Origin: Chitinophagaceae bacterium
Lineage (GTDB): Bacteria > Bacteroidota > Bacteroidia > Chitinophagales > Chitinophagaceae
DNA: 5,938 nt
Assembly: GCA_947459455.1 (NCBI GenBank)
Contig: CANHEC010000160.1
Coordinates: forward strand, 1-5,938
Direction: 5' to 3'
The stretch's first letter is position 1. Every line of letters starts with the position of its first letter. Shown one piece after another: positions 1 to 5,837 of the stretch. Under the pieces are notes generated by a model that searched no databases, was not told where the DNA came from, and was given only the letters and a program-made list of their open reading frames with translations. The position numbers and the translations under genes were made by a program.

Positions 1-1
1 C

Positions 2-652
2 GAATGGTTTTTTAAACAGGGCTGCCCGCTGGTGATACTGGCCTGCAATACTGCCAGTGCCAAAGCACTGCGCAGCATACAGCAGCACGATTTGCCCCGC
101 ATGCCCGACCCCACCCGCCGGGTGCTGGGCGTGATACGCCCCACCACCGAAACGATTGGGCAATACAGCCGCAGCGGCCATGTAGGCATCCTGGGTACCC
201 GTGGCACCGTGGTATCGAACAGCTACCCCATTGAGATTGCTAAGTTTTGGCCCCACCTGCAGGTGTACCAGCAGGCCTGCCCCATGTGGGTACCGCTGGT
301 AGAAAACAATGAGCACCAGGGGCCGGGCGCCGACTATTTTGTAAAGGCCTGCCTGCAAGCATTGCTGCAGCAAAGCCCGGATATCGACACGCTGTTGCTG
401 GCCTGCACGCACTATCCGCTACTGGCCGATAAGATAGCAGCGCTGGCGCCGGCGGGCACCCGCATCGTCAGCCAGGGCCCCATAGTGGCCAGCAGCCTGC
501 AGCAATACCTGCAGCGGCACCCTGACATGGAGCAGCGCCTCAGCCGCAGCGGCCAGCGGCAGTTTTATACCACCGATGATACGGCCAGCTTTGATGCCCA
601 TGCCAGCATCTTTTACGGCCAGCCCGTCAGCAGCCTGCATGTACAGCTGTAA
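2..652 (+). CDS. murI: Glutamate racemase, 3' part (N-terminus outside window)
   Basis: Glutamate racemase interconverts L- and D-glutamate in the cytoplasm, supplying D-Glu for the peptidoglycan stem peptide. The frame is open from base 2, and 216 residues are visible; the family is usually about 260-280 aa, so roughly 50-65 N-terminal residues lie upstream. Both catalytic cysteines are present in their family motifs: ACNTASA (Cys at visible residue 15) and LACTHYPLL (Cys at visible residue 135). GVIRPTTE, GILGTRGTV and CPMWVPLVE are further family blocks. The internal GTG at 32 is not the start, because conserved sequence (QGCPLVILACNTASA) runs through it. The C-terminus is complete, with a TAA stop. 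The gene converges with the S41 gene, leaving 171 bp between stops. No truncation or missing catalytic residue is visible. The identification is firm; only the start and promoter cannot be seen. Confidence 0.96.
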   Translation, partial: EWFFKQGCPLVILACNTASAKALRSIQQHDLPRMPDPTRRVLGVIRPTTETIGQYSRSGHVGILGTRGTVVSNSYPIEIAKFWPHLQVYQQACPMWVPLVENNEHQGPGADYFVKACLQALLQQSPDIDTLLLACTHYPLLADKIAALAPAGTRIVSQGPIVASSLQQYLQRHPDMEQRLSRSGQRQFYTTDDTASFDAHASIFYGQPVSSLHVQL

Positions 653-687
653 AACTCCCTTCGAGATTAGAGATTTGAAGCTTGATG

Positions 688-718
688 AGGGCTCAGCGCC
701 CTGGATAGCAATCATTTT
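688..718. terminator. Possible weak hairpin terminator between convergent genes
   Basis: AGGGC (688-692) can pair with GCCCT (698-702) around a 5-nt loop. A run of five T follows at about 714-718, but 11 bases after the stem, which is too far for a classic intrinsic terminator. It lies 36 bp after the murI stop. A terminator is expected between convergent genes, but this candidate is short and poorly formed, so the call rests mostly on position. Confidence 0.22.
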
Positions 719-780
719 TCTGATGTGGCAGGCCACTACGAAGGCTTCAGCTTCTTTGCCAACACAGCTATCACCTAAAT

Positions 781-838
781 ACCAATACCCAATTAACCAA
801 TACCCAATCTACTAATCGACCCATCACTCCCTACCCAC
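781..838. repeat. Degenerate ~15-bp repeat reaching into the S41 gene stop
   Basis: ACCAATACCCAAT occurs exactly twice, at 781-793 and 796-808 (15-bp offset). Two decayed units follow, each again ending in CCC: about 809-822 (CTACTAATCGACCC) and 823-836 (ATCACTCCCTACCC). The last unit overlaps the TGA stop (826-824) and final codons of the S41 gene. On the minus strand it reads as GGGTATTGG-type words. Its vocabulary differs from the large islands further right, but the style is the same: a short word repeated with drift at a gene boundary. Confidence 0.6.
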
Positions 839-2308
839 ACTTGCGGCGCTGATGAGAGTACGCACCGTATCCAGCACCGCATCGCGGCGGTAGCGGATGG
901 CGGCGGCCGATGGCGGTACCTGCACCTGTGGCACATAGCCGCGGCCGTTGACCGGCAGGCTGGCACGGGTTACCAATCTGAATAGTGGCAGGCGCACCCG
1001 CACCTGGCTGTTGGGCAGGGTCAGGTTGGGGGTCATCACTGCACTGTTTCCACGCACACCACCGCCTGTTTCGGTACCTACCACCGTTAGCTGCGGCCGC
1101 TGGTATACATGGTTCAAAAACAGCAGCGAGGCCGAAAAGCTGCGGCCGCTGGTGAGTACATACAAAGGCCCGCTGAAATGGTGGCGACGGCGGGGACGAT
1201 ATTGGTGGCGCTCCATGCGGCGCATGTGCAGCCGCCCATCGGGCTGCCGGCTGGTGAAGGCCCAAGAAAACAAACGGTAAAATAAATGCGCCTGCACCTG
1301 TTTCGCTTTGGGAAAATCGAAACTGACCGCACTCACCGAATCGGCTACCCGAAAGCGCTGGTGCGCCACATAGCGGCCCAGCAGGGCACTGTTCGAAATT
1401 TTACCGCCCGAGTTGTCGCGTAGGTCAATGATCAGGTGTCTGGCACCAGCGCTATCAATGCGCCGAAAACTGCGGCGTATGAACCGGCCAACCCCTTTGC
1501 CCGAAAAGCTATTGAGTTGCAGGTAGGCCGTTTGCCCATCGGGCCACCATTGCAGTTTGCCATAGGCTGGCTCCCGTGATATGGACGGTGCCGGTGCACG
1601 GCGCTGGCGGGCGGCAGCGGTATCGGGTCGGCGGGGCGCAGGCATGCGCAGCCGGGCTTGCAGCGGCTGGCCATTGCTATCCAGCAACGATAGCAGGTAC
1701 TGGCTGCGAGGGCCATAGTGCCAGCGCAGCCGGGCTGCAAATGTGGCGCTCAGTACGGCTTCGGCAAATGCGGGATTGTATCCATCCACCGAAATGGGCG
1801 CATAGAGCTGACGCAAAAGCGTACCAATGGGTACACTGTCGATAGCAGTGATGACCATACCGGGCCGAATGCTATCGGCACCGGGGCCGGCAGCCCGCAC
1901 CACTACCACGCTATCGGCGCCCCACACCCGTACCTGCAAAGGGGGCAATGCGGCATTGCTGCGGTTGGCCACTGCATTGGCTGCCTTTGAAGCCAGCACC
2001 GAGGTGTGCCCACAGCGAATAGCGGCTATCGCATACGATAAGCGCAACCTGAACTCGGCTTCGGTGAGGCTATCGGTAATTGAAGCCCGCACCTCGGCAA
2101 AGCGGCGATTCACCTCTTCGGCAGGTGTGTACCAATTGTAAGAAGGATGCACTTGCTGCAGGGTTTGCAAGGCCAGGTCCACATCTTGCTGCAGCTGCTG
2201 GGCCGAAAACTTACGACTGGCCTGGTAGCCATGCTTTGTGCTGCTACAGGCAGCCAGCAGCACCGCTGACACCAGCCCAATGAAAATGCGAAAATGTGTG
2301 TGGCGCAT
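824..2308 (-). CDS. S41-family peptidase, predicted lipoprotein (494 aa)
   Basis: Predicted envelope-anchored serine peptidase of the S41 (C-terminal-processing/tricorn/IRBP-like) family; substrate unknown. Residues 1-20 form a lipoprotein signal with lipobox LAAC, lipidated Cys at 21. Residues 35-125 are the helical N-terminal region seen in Bacteroidota S41 proteins (QVHPSYNWYT, then CGHTSVL, whose His101 may be the catalytic histidine of the tricorn type). Residues 130-225 could hold a PDZ-like segment (RPGMVITAIDSVP). The protease core spans about 255-480: IIDLRDNSGG (293-302), YVLTSGRSFSAS (383-394, probable nucleophile Ser392) and VGTETGGGVRGNS (410-422). The lysine that CtpA-type enzymes carry about 25 residues after the serine is a glycine here, which fits the tricorn/IRBP-like branch better than CtpA. 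A basic stretch at 363-377 is unusual. ATG start with its own promoter 8 bp upstream. Family call strong, role unknown. Confidence 0.87.
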   Translation of the reverse strand: MRHTHFRIFIGLVSAVLLAACSSTKHGYQASRKFSAQQLQQDVDLALQTLQQVHPSYNWYTPAEEVNRRFAEVRASITDSLTEAEFRLRLSYAIAAIRCGHTSVLASKAANAVANRSNAALPPLQVRVWGADSVVVVRAAGPGADSIRPGMVITAIDSVPIGTLLRQLYAPISVDGYNPAFAEAVLSATFAARLRWHYGPRSQYLLSLLDSNGQPLQARLRMPAPRRPDTAAARQRRAPAPSISREPAYGKLQWWPDGQTAYLQLNSFSGKGVGRFIRRSFRRIDSAGARHLIIDLRDNSGGKISNSALLGRYVAHQRFRVADSVSAVSFDFPKAKQVQAHLFYRLFSWAFTSRQPDGRLHMRRMERHQYRPRRRHHFSGPLYVLTSGRSFSASLLFLNHVYQRPQLTVVGTETGGGVRGNSAVMTPNLTLPNSQVRVRLPLFRLVTRASLPVNGRGYVPQVQVPPSAAAIRYRRDAVLDTVRTLISAASVGRE

Positions 2309-2316
2309 GTGCGGTG

Positions 2317-2351
2317 CAAAGGTAGCCGAGCCGGCGGCTTCAGCGTTTCAA
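2317..2351 (-). promoter_or_regulatory. Bacteroidota-type promoter for the S41 gene
   Basis: On the minus strand, TACCTTTG at 2324-2317 matches the Bacteroidota -7 consensus TAnnTTTG exactly. A possible -33 TTG lies at 2351-2349, 24 bp upstream, slightly wider than usual; it is also the penultimate Leu codon region of mtgA. Only 8 bases separate the box from the ATG at 2308. With the usual start a few bases after the box, the leader would be about 3-5 nt. No Shine-Dalgarno sequence is present. The box means the S41 gene need not depend on transcription from mtgA. Confidence 0.72.
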
Positions 2352-3023
2352 AATCCTTTGTACATCGGGGTCGCCTTCCAGGTTGCTCATCTGGCGCTGT
2401 ATCCAGCCACTGCGGCGGCTTACGTAGCTGCTCAGGGGCTTTACGGTGTACTTCTTGGGGTTGGGCAGGGCGGCCGCTATTTTGGCGGCTTCGGCCCGGC
2501 TAAGGCGGCTGGCAGGCTTGCCAAAATACCGCTGCGACGCAGCTTCTATTCCAAAAGTGCCTTCGCCCATTTCGGCCACGTTCAGGTACAGTTCCATGAT
2601 GCGCTGCTTGCTGTACAGCGTTTCTATCATGAACGTGAAATATACCTCCAGCCCCTTGCGCAGGTAGCTGCGGCCCTGCCACAAAAACACATTTTTGGCT
2701 ACCTGCTGGCTGATGGTGCTGGCGCCCCGCACCCGGCCGGGCTTGCGTTTGTTATAGGCCATCGCCTTTTCAATGCTTTTCCAATCGAAGCCGTTGTGGT
2801 CGGGAAACAGCTGGTCTTCGGCAGCCATTACTGCCAAGGCGGCATGCGGGCTCATGGCGTCGTAGCTCACCCAGTCTTTGTGCAGGCCATGGCCACCCAG
2901 CAGGCTACTTACTTGTGTAAGCGTAATAGGCGGTGGAAACACCCATACATACAGGATATAAGCAAAATGAAGCAGCACCAGCCAGAGCAGCAGCCGCGTC
3001 AGAAACTTGAAAATTTTTTTCAT
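2340..3023 (-). CDS. mtgA: Monofunctional biosynthetic peptidoglycan transglycosylase
   Basis: GT51 glycosyltransferase that polymerises lipid II into glycan strands at the outer face of the inner membrane, without a transpeptidase domain. From the ATG at 3023 it is 227 aa, close to the usual 220-245. Residues 1-6 are basic, followed by one membrane anchor at about 8-29. The GT51 signatures follow in order: AAEDQLFPDHNGFDW with catalytic Glu69, RGASTISQQVAKN (99-111), and RIMELYLNVAEMGEGTFGIEAAS containing the second conserved glutamate (Glu144). The protein ends soon after the GT51 fold, so no penicillin-binding module is missing by truncation. A GTG at 3041 would add six residues (MHARFF), but the ATG gives a standard anchor beginning MKKIFKFL. 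It starts 58 bp after the stop of the 176-aa gene with no good TAnnTTTG box between, so co-transcription with that gene is likely. Confidence 0.94.
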   Translation of the reverse strand: MKKIFKFLTRLLLWLVLLHFAYILYVWVFPPPITLTQVSSLLGGHGLHKDWVSYDAMSPHAALAVMAAEDQLFPDHNGFDWKSIEKAMAYNKRKPGRVRGASTISQQVAKNVFLWQGRSYLRKGLEVYFTFMIETLYSKQRIMELYLNVAEMGEGTFGIEAASQRYFGKPASRLSRAEAAKIAAALPNPKKYTVKPLSSYVSRRSGWIQRQMSNLEGDPDVQRILKR

Positions 3024-3081
3024 AAAAAACCGGGCATGCACAGGAGCCCTTTGGCAAATAACGCCGTTTTGAGGCTACTGA

Positions 3082-3612
3082 TTACCGCATTATTACCAGC
3101 TGGTATTTCTTGCCAATTCGGTAGCTATGCTCCCGCAAAGCACCTATGAGCAGGCCTGCACCTGCAGCACCCAGGCCACCCAACAGGTTGCCAAGATTGT
3201 CTTTGCCAAACAGCGGATCGCCTTCCCGCAGTGTATTGACAACATTGACAGCGGTATAGCCAAGGCCACCCAGTACCAGCGCACCCGGTAGCAGGCCACT
3301 ACGCCGCCGCGGAAAGCTGCCGACATTGGCCACATCGAAAGCCAACTGATAGCGACCAGCGGTATCGGCGCTTTGGCCACCAAAGCGGTTGGGCAGCATG
3401 ACCACCTGGTAGTAGGTGAGGTACAATGAATCCCGCACCAACGAATCGAGTACGCCATTCACCGGCATGCCGTCGGTAGTGGTAAAACTGATGGGCCGGC
3501 CAGGGTAAAAGCGCTGGATGGTTTTGGTCTTCTTTTTGAGCAGCAGGGCCGTAGCCGGCTGGGCCGCACACAGCAGCGGACTGAGCAGTATAGCTAGCAG
3601 AAAATGCTTCAC
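3082..3612 (-). CDS. Conserved-looking exported/membrane protein of unknown function (176 aa)
   Basis: I do not recognise a named family with certainty. Residues 1-17 look like a signal peptide (MKHFLLAILLSPLLCAA, cleavage probably before QP). The residue before Cys15 is Leu, which argues against a lipobox. Residues 22-95 are beta-rich and polar, with LLLKKKTKTIQRFYPG, an SFTTTDGMPVNGVLDSL segment and a DSLYL strand, resembling small secreted Chitinophagaceae proteins I know only as hypothetical. Two Gly/Ala-rich hydrophobic segments (about 104-126 and 142-158) could form a membrane hairpin. The basic C-terminus ends KKYQLVIMR. The start is a GTG: an in-frame TGA at 3618-3616 sits two codons upstream, so no longer start exists, and the signal peptide follows immediately. 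It precedes mtgA by 58 bp, so an envelope role is plausible but unproven. Confidence 0.78.
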   Translation of the reverse strand: MKHFLLAILLSPLLCAAQPATALLLKKKTKTIQRFYPGRPISFTTTDGMPVNGVLDSLVRDSLYLTYYQVVMLPNRFGGQSADTAGRYQLAFDVANVGSFPRRRSGLLPGALVLGGLGYTAVNVVNTLREGDPLFGKDNLGNLLGGLGAAGAGLLIGALREHSYRIGKKYQLVIMR

Positions 3613-3616
3613 ATCT

Positions 3617-3624
3617 CAAACATA
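3617..3624 (-). promoter_or_regulatory. Bacteroidota -7 box for the 176-aa gene (and probably mtgA)
   Basis: TATGTTTG on the minus strand (3624-3617) matches TAnnTTTG exactly. Four bases separate it from the GTG start at 3612, so the transcript would begin at or next to the start codon. No convincing TTG/TTTG -33 element is seen in 3640-3655. The box overlaps the in-frame TGA that sets the 5' limit of the gene. Confidence 0.65.
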
Positions 3625-3691
3625 CAGCGAGCCTGTGGCTTGGGAGGACCATGGCTTGTTAACATGCTGGGAAAACAGGGGGGCAGGTTGG

Positions 3692-3915
3692 GTGAAAAGG
3701 AAAAGGTCAAGGGGGAAAGGCTGAGGAGGAAAGCTGGAGGCCGAAGGCTGAAGGCTAAAAGTATAGCGAACTGCAATGCTGGAACAATCGGAGCTGTGAA
3801 GGGTGAAAAGTGAAAGGTCAAAGGTCAAGGGGGAAAGGCCAAGGAGGAAAGCTGAAGGCTGAAAGTGTAGCGACCTGGACCGCTAGGACAGTCGAACCCT
3901 TGCACTCGTGAAAGG
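3692..3915. repeat. Diverged tandem duplication of ~105-118 bp in island A
   Basis: The segment at 3692-3800 and the one at 3802-3915 share the same order of words: GTGAAAAG, GGTCAAGGGGGAAAGG (3705-3720 and 3823-3838), a GAGGAGGAAAGCTG-like stretch (AAGGAGGAAAGCTG in copy 2), GAAGGCTGAA, then AAAGTATAGCGA versus AAAGTGTAGCGA (3758 and 3863 regions), then GTGAAGGGTGAAA versus GTGAAAGGTGAAA. Length differences come mainly from one extra GAAGGCTGAAGG-type run in copy 1. Confidence 0.65.
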
Positions 3916-3927
3916 TGAAACGTGAAA

Positions 3928-4034
3928 GGCTCAAAGTAAAAGGCTCAAAGCAAAAGGCTCAAAGCAAAAGGCTCAAAGCAAAAGGCTCAAAGCAAAAGGC
4001 TCAAAGCAAAAGGCTCAAAGTAAAAGGCTCAAAG
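3928..4034. repeat. 14-bp tandem array, seven full copies plus a partial
   Basis: GGCTCAAAGCAAAA repeats head to tail, starting at 3928, 3942, 3956, 3970, 3984, 3998 and 4012, with a partial eighth unit at 4026. Copies 2-6 are identical. Copies 1 and 7 carry T in place of C at unit position 10. The partial eighth passes directly into GGTCAA hexamers. The identity of the central copies points to recent slippage or homogenisation. The same word occurs singly in island B at 5698-5711 and at 5926-5938. Confidence 0.95.
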
Positions 4035-4073
4035 GTCAAGGTCAAGGTCAAAGGTCGAGGTCGAGGCGCAGCC
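4034..4073. repeat. Hexamer tract ending in a GCGCAGCC junction
   Basis: GGTCAA at 4034, 4040 and 4046 (the third followed by one extra A), then GGTCGA at 4053 and 4059, then GGCGCAGCC. The equivalent tract in island B (5452-5503) has seven hexamers and ends GGCGCAGAC, so word class and junction are kept together in both islands. Confidence 0.85.
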
Positions 4074-4100
4074 TTGTAAATACGCAAACGCTGGAACTTT

Positions 4101-4142
4101 GGAACATTCGAACTCTCGAACTAGAGAAAGGTGAAACGTGAA
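4101..4142. repeat. 42-bp direct repeat, copy 1 (island A)
   Basis: Begins GGAACATTCGAACTCTCGAA and ends GGTGAAACGTGAA. It matches 4245-4286 at 41 of 42 positions (A versus T at 4125/4269), a 144-bp offset. It joins octamer words to heptamer words, so the unit copied spans a block boundary. Confidence 0.9.
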
Positions 4143-4244
4143 AGCGAACGGCTGAAAGCAAAAGGCTGAAAGCTGAAGGCTGAGGACGGATGGCACCGCC
4201 AACTGTAACTTGTGAACTCGTGAAATTTCGAACTTTCAAACGCT

Positions 4245-4286
4245 GGAACATTCGAACTCTCGAACTAGTGAAAGGTGAAACGTGAA
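4245..4286. repeat. 42-bp direct repeat, copy 2 (island A)
   Basis: Second copy of the sequence at 4101-4142 with one substitution. In both copies the CGCTGGAAC word occurs just upstream (4089 and 4241). Copy 2 ends a few bases before the ACATCATC array at the dus 3' end. Confidence 0.9.
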
Positions 4287-4297
4287 GCCTCCGCATT

Positions 4298-4324
4298 ATC
4301 ACATCATCACATCATCACATCAGC
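4298..4324. repeat. ACATCATC octamer array supplying the dus stop codon
   Basis: ACATCATC at 4301-4308 and 4309-4316, then ACATCAGC at 4317-4324, with a partial unit (ATC) before. The dus TGA stop (4322-4320) lies inside the third unit, and on the minus strand TGATG-rich sequence continues after it, giving further stops in other frames. Confidence 0.8.
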
Positions 4325-5357
4325 TATCGCAGCTGTACGCCATGGCGTCCATATTCAGTACACGGGGTGCAAATACAAATCCATCGTACACCCGAACGAT
4401 TTCGTCCAGCACGGCATCCAGCTCGTCCAGCGTGCCCAGCTGCACCAGTTTCAGGCGGTATTCCTTGATGTTGGGCAGCCCCTTGAGGTAGTTGGTATAG
4501 TGGCGCCGCATTTCCAAAATGCCCAGCTTACTGCCTTTCCATTGTACGCTGCCATGCAGGTGGCGCCGTATCACCGCTACCCGCTGCTGGATGGTGGGCG
4601 GCGGCAGGTGCTGCCCGGTACGGCGGTAGTGTTTTATTTCATCAAAAATCCAGGGATAGCCAATGGCGGCCCGGCCTATCATGATGCCGTCTACCCCATA
4701 GCGGCGCTGGTATTCTATCGCTTTTTCGGGGCTATCGATATCGCCATTACCGAAAATCGGAATATGGATCCGCGGGTTGTTTTTCACTTCCGCAATCAGC
4801 GTCCAGTCGGCCTGGCCCTTGTACAGCTGCGCCCGGGTGCGGCCATGTATGCTCAGGGCCTGCACGCCCACATCCTGCAGGCGTTCTGCTACTTCTACGA
4901 TGTTTTTGCTGGTATCGTCCCAGCCCAGGCGGGTTTTCACCGTTACGGGCAGTTGGGTACTCTTTACGCAGGCACTGGTCAGGCGTACCATCAGGTCTAC
5001 ATCTTTCAGCACGGCCGCACCGGCCCCTTTGGTCACCACTTTTTTCACCGGGCATCCAAAGTTGATATCGAGCAGATCGGGCTGCACGGTGTCCACAATA
5101 CGGGCACTCAGGGCCATGGCTTCTTCATCGCCGCCAAAAATCTGAATACCCACGGGGCGCTCTTCTTCAAAGATGTCGAGCTTTTGCCGGCTTTTGATAG
5201 CGTCGCGTATGAGGCCCTCGCTGCTGATAAACTCGGTGTACATCAGGTCGGCGCCATTGGCCTTGCACACGGCACGAAACGGCGGGTCGCTCACGTCTTC
5301 CATGGGCGCCAGCAGCAACGGAAACTCGGGGAGTGATATGGAACCGATAGTTGGCAA
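4320..5357 (-). CDS. dusB: tRNA-dihydrouridine synthase, DusB type
   Basis: FMN-dependent enzyme reducing specific uridines to dihydrouridine in tRNA, cytoplasmic. From the chosen start it is 345 aa: a TIM barrel (about 8-245) plus a C-terminal helical domain. Visible motifs: LLAPMEDVSDPPFR (15-28, FMN pocket), INFGCPVKK with the catalytic Cys at 102, VKTRLGW (Lys141), IHGRTRAQLYKG (170-181), FGNGDI (202-207) and GIMIGRAAIGYPW (224-236, phosphate binding). The start is chosen as TTG at 5357, giving MPTIGSISLPEF before the barrel. It lies 7 bp after a TAnnTTTG box, and homologues begin with a similar short xxIGxIxLPEF stretch. The frame stays open to an ATG at 5450, but those 31 codons are repeat sequence (PPSAFGLRLSAF), so a longest-frame start would be wrong. 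The gene is bracketed by the two repeat islands. Enzyme class is certain; the DusB subclass is less so. Confidence 0.93.
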   Translation of the reverse strand: MPTIGSISLPEFPLLLAPMEDVSDPPFRAVCKANGADLMYTEFISSEGLIRDAIKSRQKLDIFEEERPVGIQIFGGDEEAMALSARIVDTVQPDLLDINFGCPVKKVVTKGAGAAVLKDVDLMVRLTSACVKSTQLPVTVKTRLGWDDTSKNIVEVAERLQDVGVQALSIHGRTRAQLYKGQADWTLIAEVKNNPRIHIPIFGNGDIDSPEKAIEYQRRYGVDGIMIGRAAIGYPWIFDEIKHYRRTGQHLPPPTIQQRVAVIRRHLHGSVQWKGSKLGILEMRRHYTNYLKGLPNIKEYRLKLVQLGTLDELDAVLDEIVRVYDGFVFAPRVLNMDAMAYSCDS

Positions 5358-5364
5358 AACGCTG

Positions 5365-5372
5365 CAAAGGTA
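5365..5372 (-). promoter_or_regulatory. Bacteroidota -7 box for dus
   Basis: TACCTTTG on the minus strand (5372-5365), identical to the box of the S41 gene. It ends 7 bases before the proposed TTG start, predicting a leader of only a few nucleotides. The nearest TTG upstream (5388-5386) is just 13 bp away, too close for a -33 element, so any -33 contact would fall in the edge of repeat island B. Confidence 0.68.
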
Positions 5373-5398
5373 AGCGGTGAGAGGACAAGGGGAAAAGC

Positions 5399-5447
5399 GG
5401 AAGGCGGAAAGCCGAAGGCCAAAGGCAGAAGGCGGAAGGCGGAGAGT
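5399..5447. repeat. Heptamer tract (NGAAGGC), seven units
   Basis: GGAAGGC, GGAAAGC, CGAAGGC, CAAAGGC, AGAAGGC, GGAAGGC, GGAGAGT run in strict 7-bp register from 5399 to 5447. The tract begins about 27 bp upstream of the dus promoter box and so lies in the region where upstream promoter contacts would fall. Confidence 0.85.
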
Positions 5448-5451
5448 CATA

Positions 5452-5503
5452 GGTCGAGGTTTAGGTCAAGGTCGAGGCCAAGGTCAAAGGTCAAGGCGCA
5501 GAC
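5452..5503. repeat. Hexamer tract (GGTCRA), seven units plus junction
   Basis: Units start at 5452, 5458, 5464, 5470, 5476, 5482 and 5489: GGTCGA, GGTTTA, GGTCAA, GGTCGA, GGCCAA, GGTCAA(A), GGTCAA. GGCGCAGAC then leads into ACTTGTAAACACGCAAAC, the counterpart of 4066-4089 in island A. Confidence 0.85.
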
Positions 5504-5535
5504 TTGTAAACACGCAAACTTTGGAACATTCGAAC

Positions 5536-5582
5536 CCTCGAACTTGTGAACCCGTGAACTCGTGAACTTTCGAACCCTGGAA
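5536..5582. repeat. 47-bp exact repeat, first of three copies in island B
   Basis: Begins CCTCGAACTTGTGAACCC and ends TTCGAACCCTGGAA. Identical copies lie at 5629-5675 and 5857-5903 (offsets 93 and 228 relative to neighbours). It is made of octamer words (GTGAACCC, GTGAACTC, GTGAACTT, TCGAACCC). A fourth, partial occurrence with one change is at about 5791-5813. Confidence 0.92.
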
Positions 5583-5609
5583 ATCGTGAAAAGTGAAAGG
5601 TGAAAGGTC

Positions 5610-5710
5610 AAACGTGAAAGCGGCGCAGCCTCGAACTTGTGAACCCGTGAACTCGTGAACTTTCGAACCCTGGAACTTGTGAAAATTGAAGGCAAAAGGC
5701 TCAAAGCAAA
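5610..5710. repeat. 101-bp exact direct repeat, copy 1
   Basis: Identical, base for base by my reading, to 5838-5938. It starts AAACGTGAAAGCGGCGCAGC and runs through the octamer block to GGCTCAAAGCAAA. It differs immediately upstream (C at 5609, G at 5837), so the left boundary is defined. The right boundary of copy 2 is cut by the window end. Confidence 0.95.
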
Positions 5711-5837
5711 AAGCAGAAAGCGGAAGGCGGAAGGTCGAAAGGCAAAGGTCGAGGAAGAGAGGACGAGGATGGACCAGCCTGCAACCCTCAACTCGTGAAC
5801 TTTCGAACACTGGAACTTTCGAACCCGCGAACTTTTG

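Larger units (their letters stand above)
3691..4324. repeat. Word-repeat island A, non-coding, downstream of dus
   Basis: About 630 bp with no credible gene between the dus stop and the promoter of the 176-aa gene (3625-3690 is plain sequence). On the plus strand it is purine-rich and built from short words repeated with drift: GTGAAAG/GTGAAAC, GCTGAAGGCT, GGTCAA/GGTCGA, TCGAACTC, TGGAAC. Blocks in order: a diverged tandem duplication (3692-3915), a 14-bp array (3928-4034), hexamers (4034-4066), a GCGCAGCC junction (4066-4073), octamer words (4077-4124), heptamer words (4126-4180), octamer words again (4207-4265), then an ACATCATC array ending at the dus stop. Frames open across it encode low-complexity Ser/Arg/Leu/Phe-rich peptides that track the words, so I call no CDS. 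Confidence 0.85.

Noticed and set aside
32..652. murI starting at GTG 32
   Set aside because: Conserved residues EWFFKQGCPL continue upstream in frame to the window edge, so the gene begins outside.
576..815. 79-codon plus-strand open frame across the murI 3' end and the convergent gap
   Set aside because: Overlaps murI in another frame and ends in the CCAATACCC repeat; no support as a gene.
3054..3061. GTTATTTG on the minus strand as a promoter for mtgA
   Set aside because: Only the TTTG half matches TAnnTTTG; the TA is missing, so co-transcription from the 3617-3624 box is the simpler reading.
2238..3149. 303-codon plus-strand open frame opposite mtgA
   Set aside because: Antisense shadow of mtgA, overlapping the S41 promoter and two real genes, with no recognisable domain.
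3603..4302. Several 68-85-codon open frames in island A
   Set aside because: They are low-complexity, overlap each other in different frames, track the repeat words and have no promoter or conserved motif.
4275..5336. 353-codon plus-strand open frame opposite dus
   Set aside because: It is the antisense of a strongly supported gene; its length comes from codon bias, and the protein shows no family motif.
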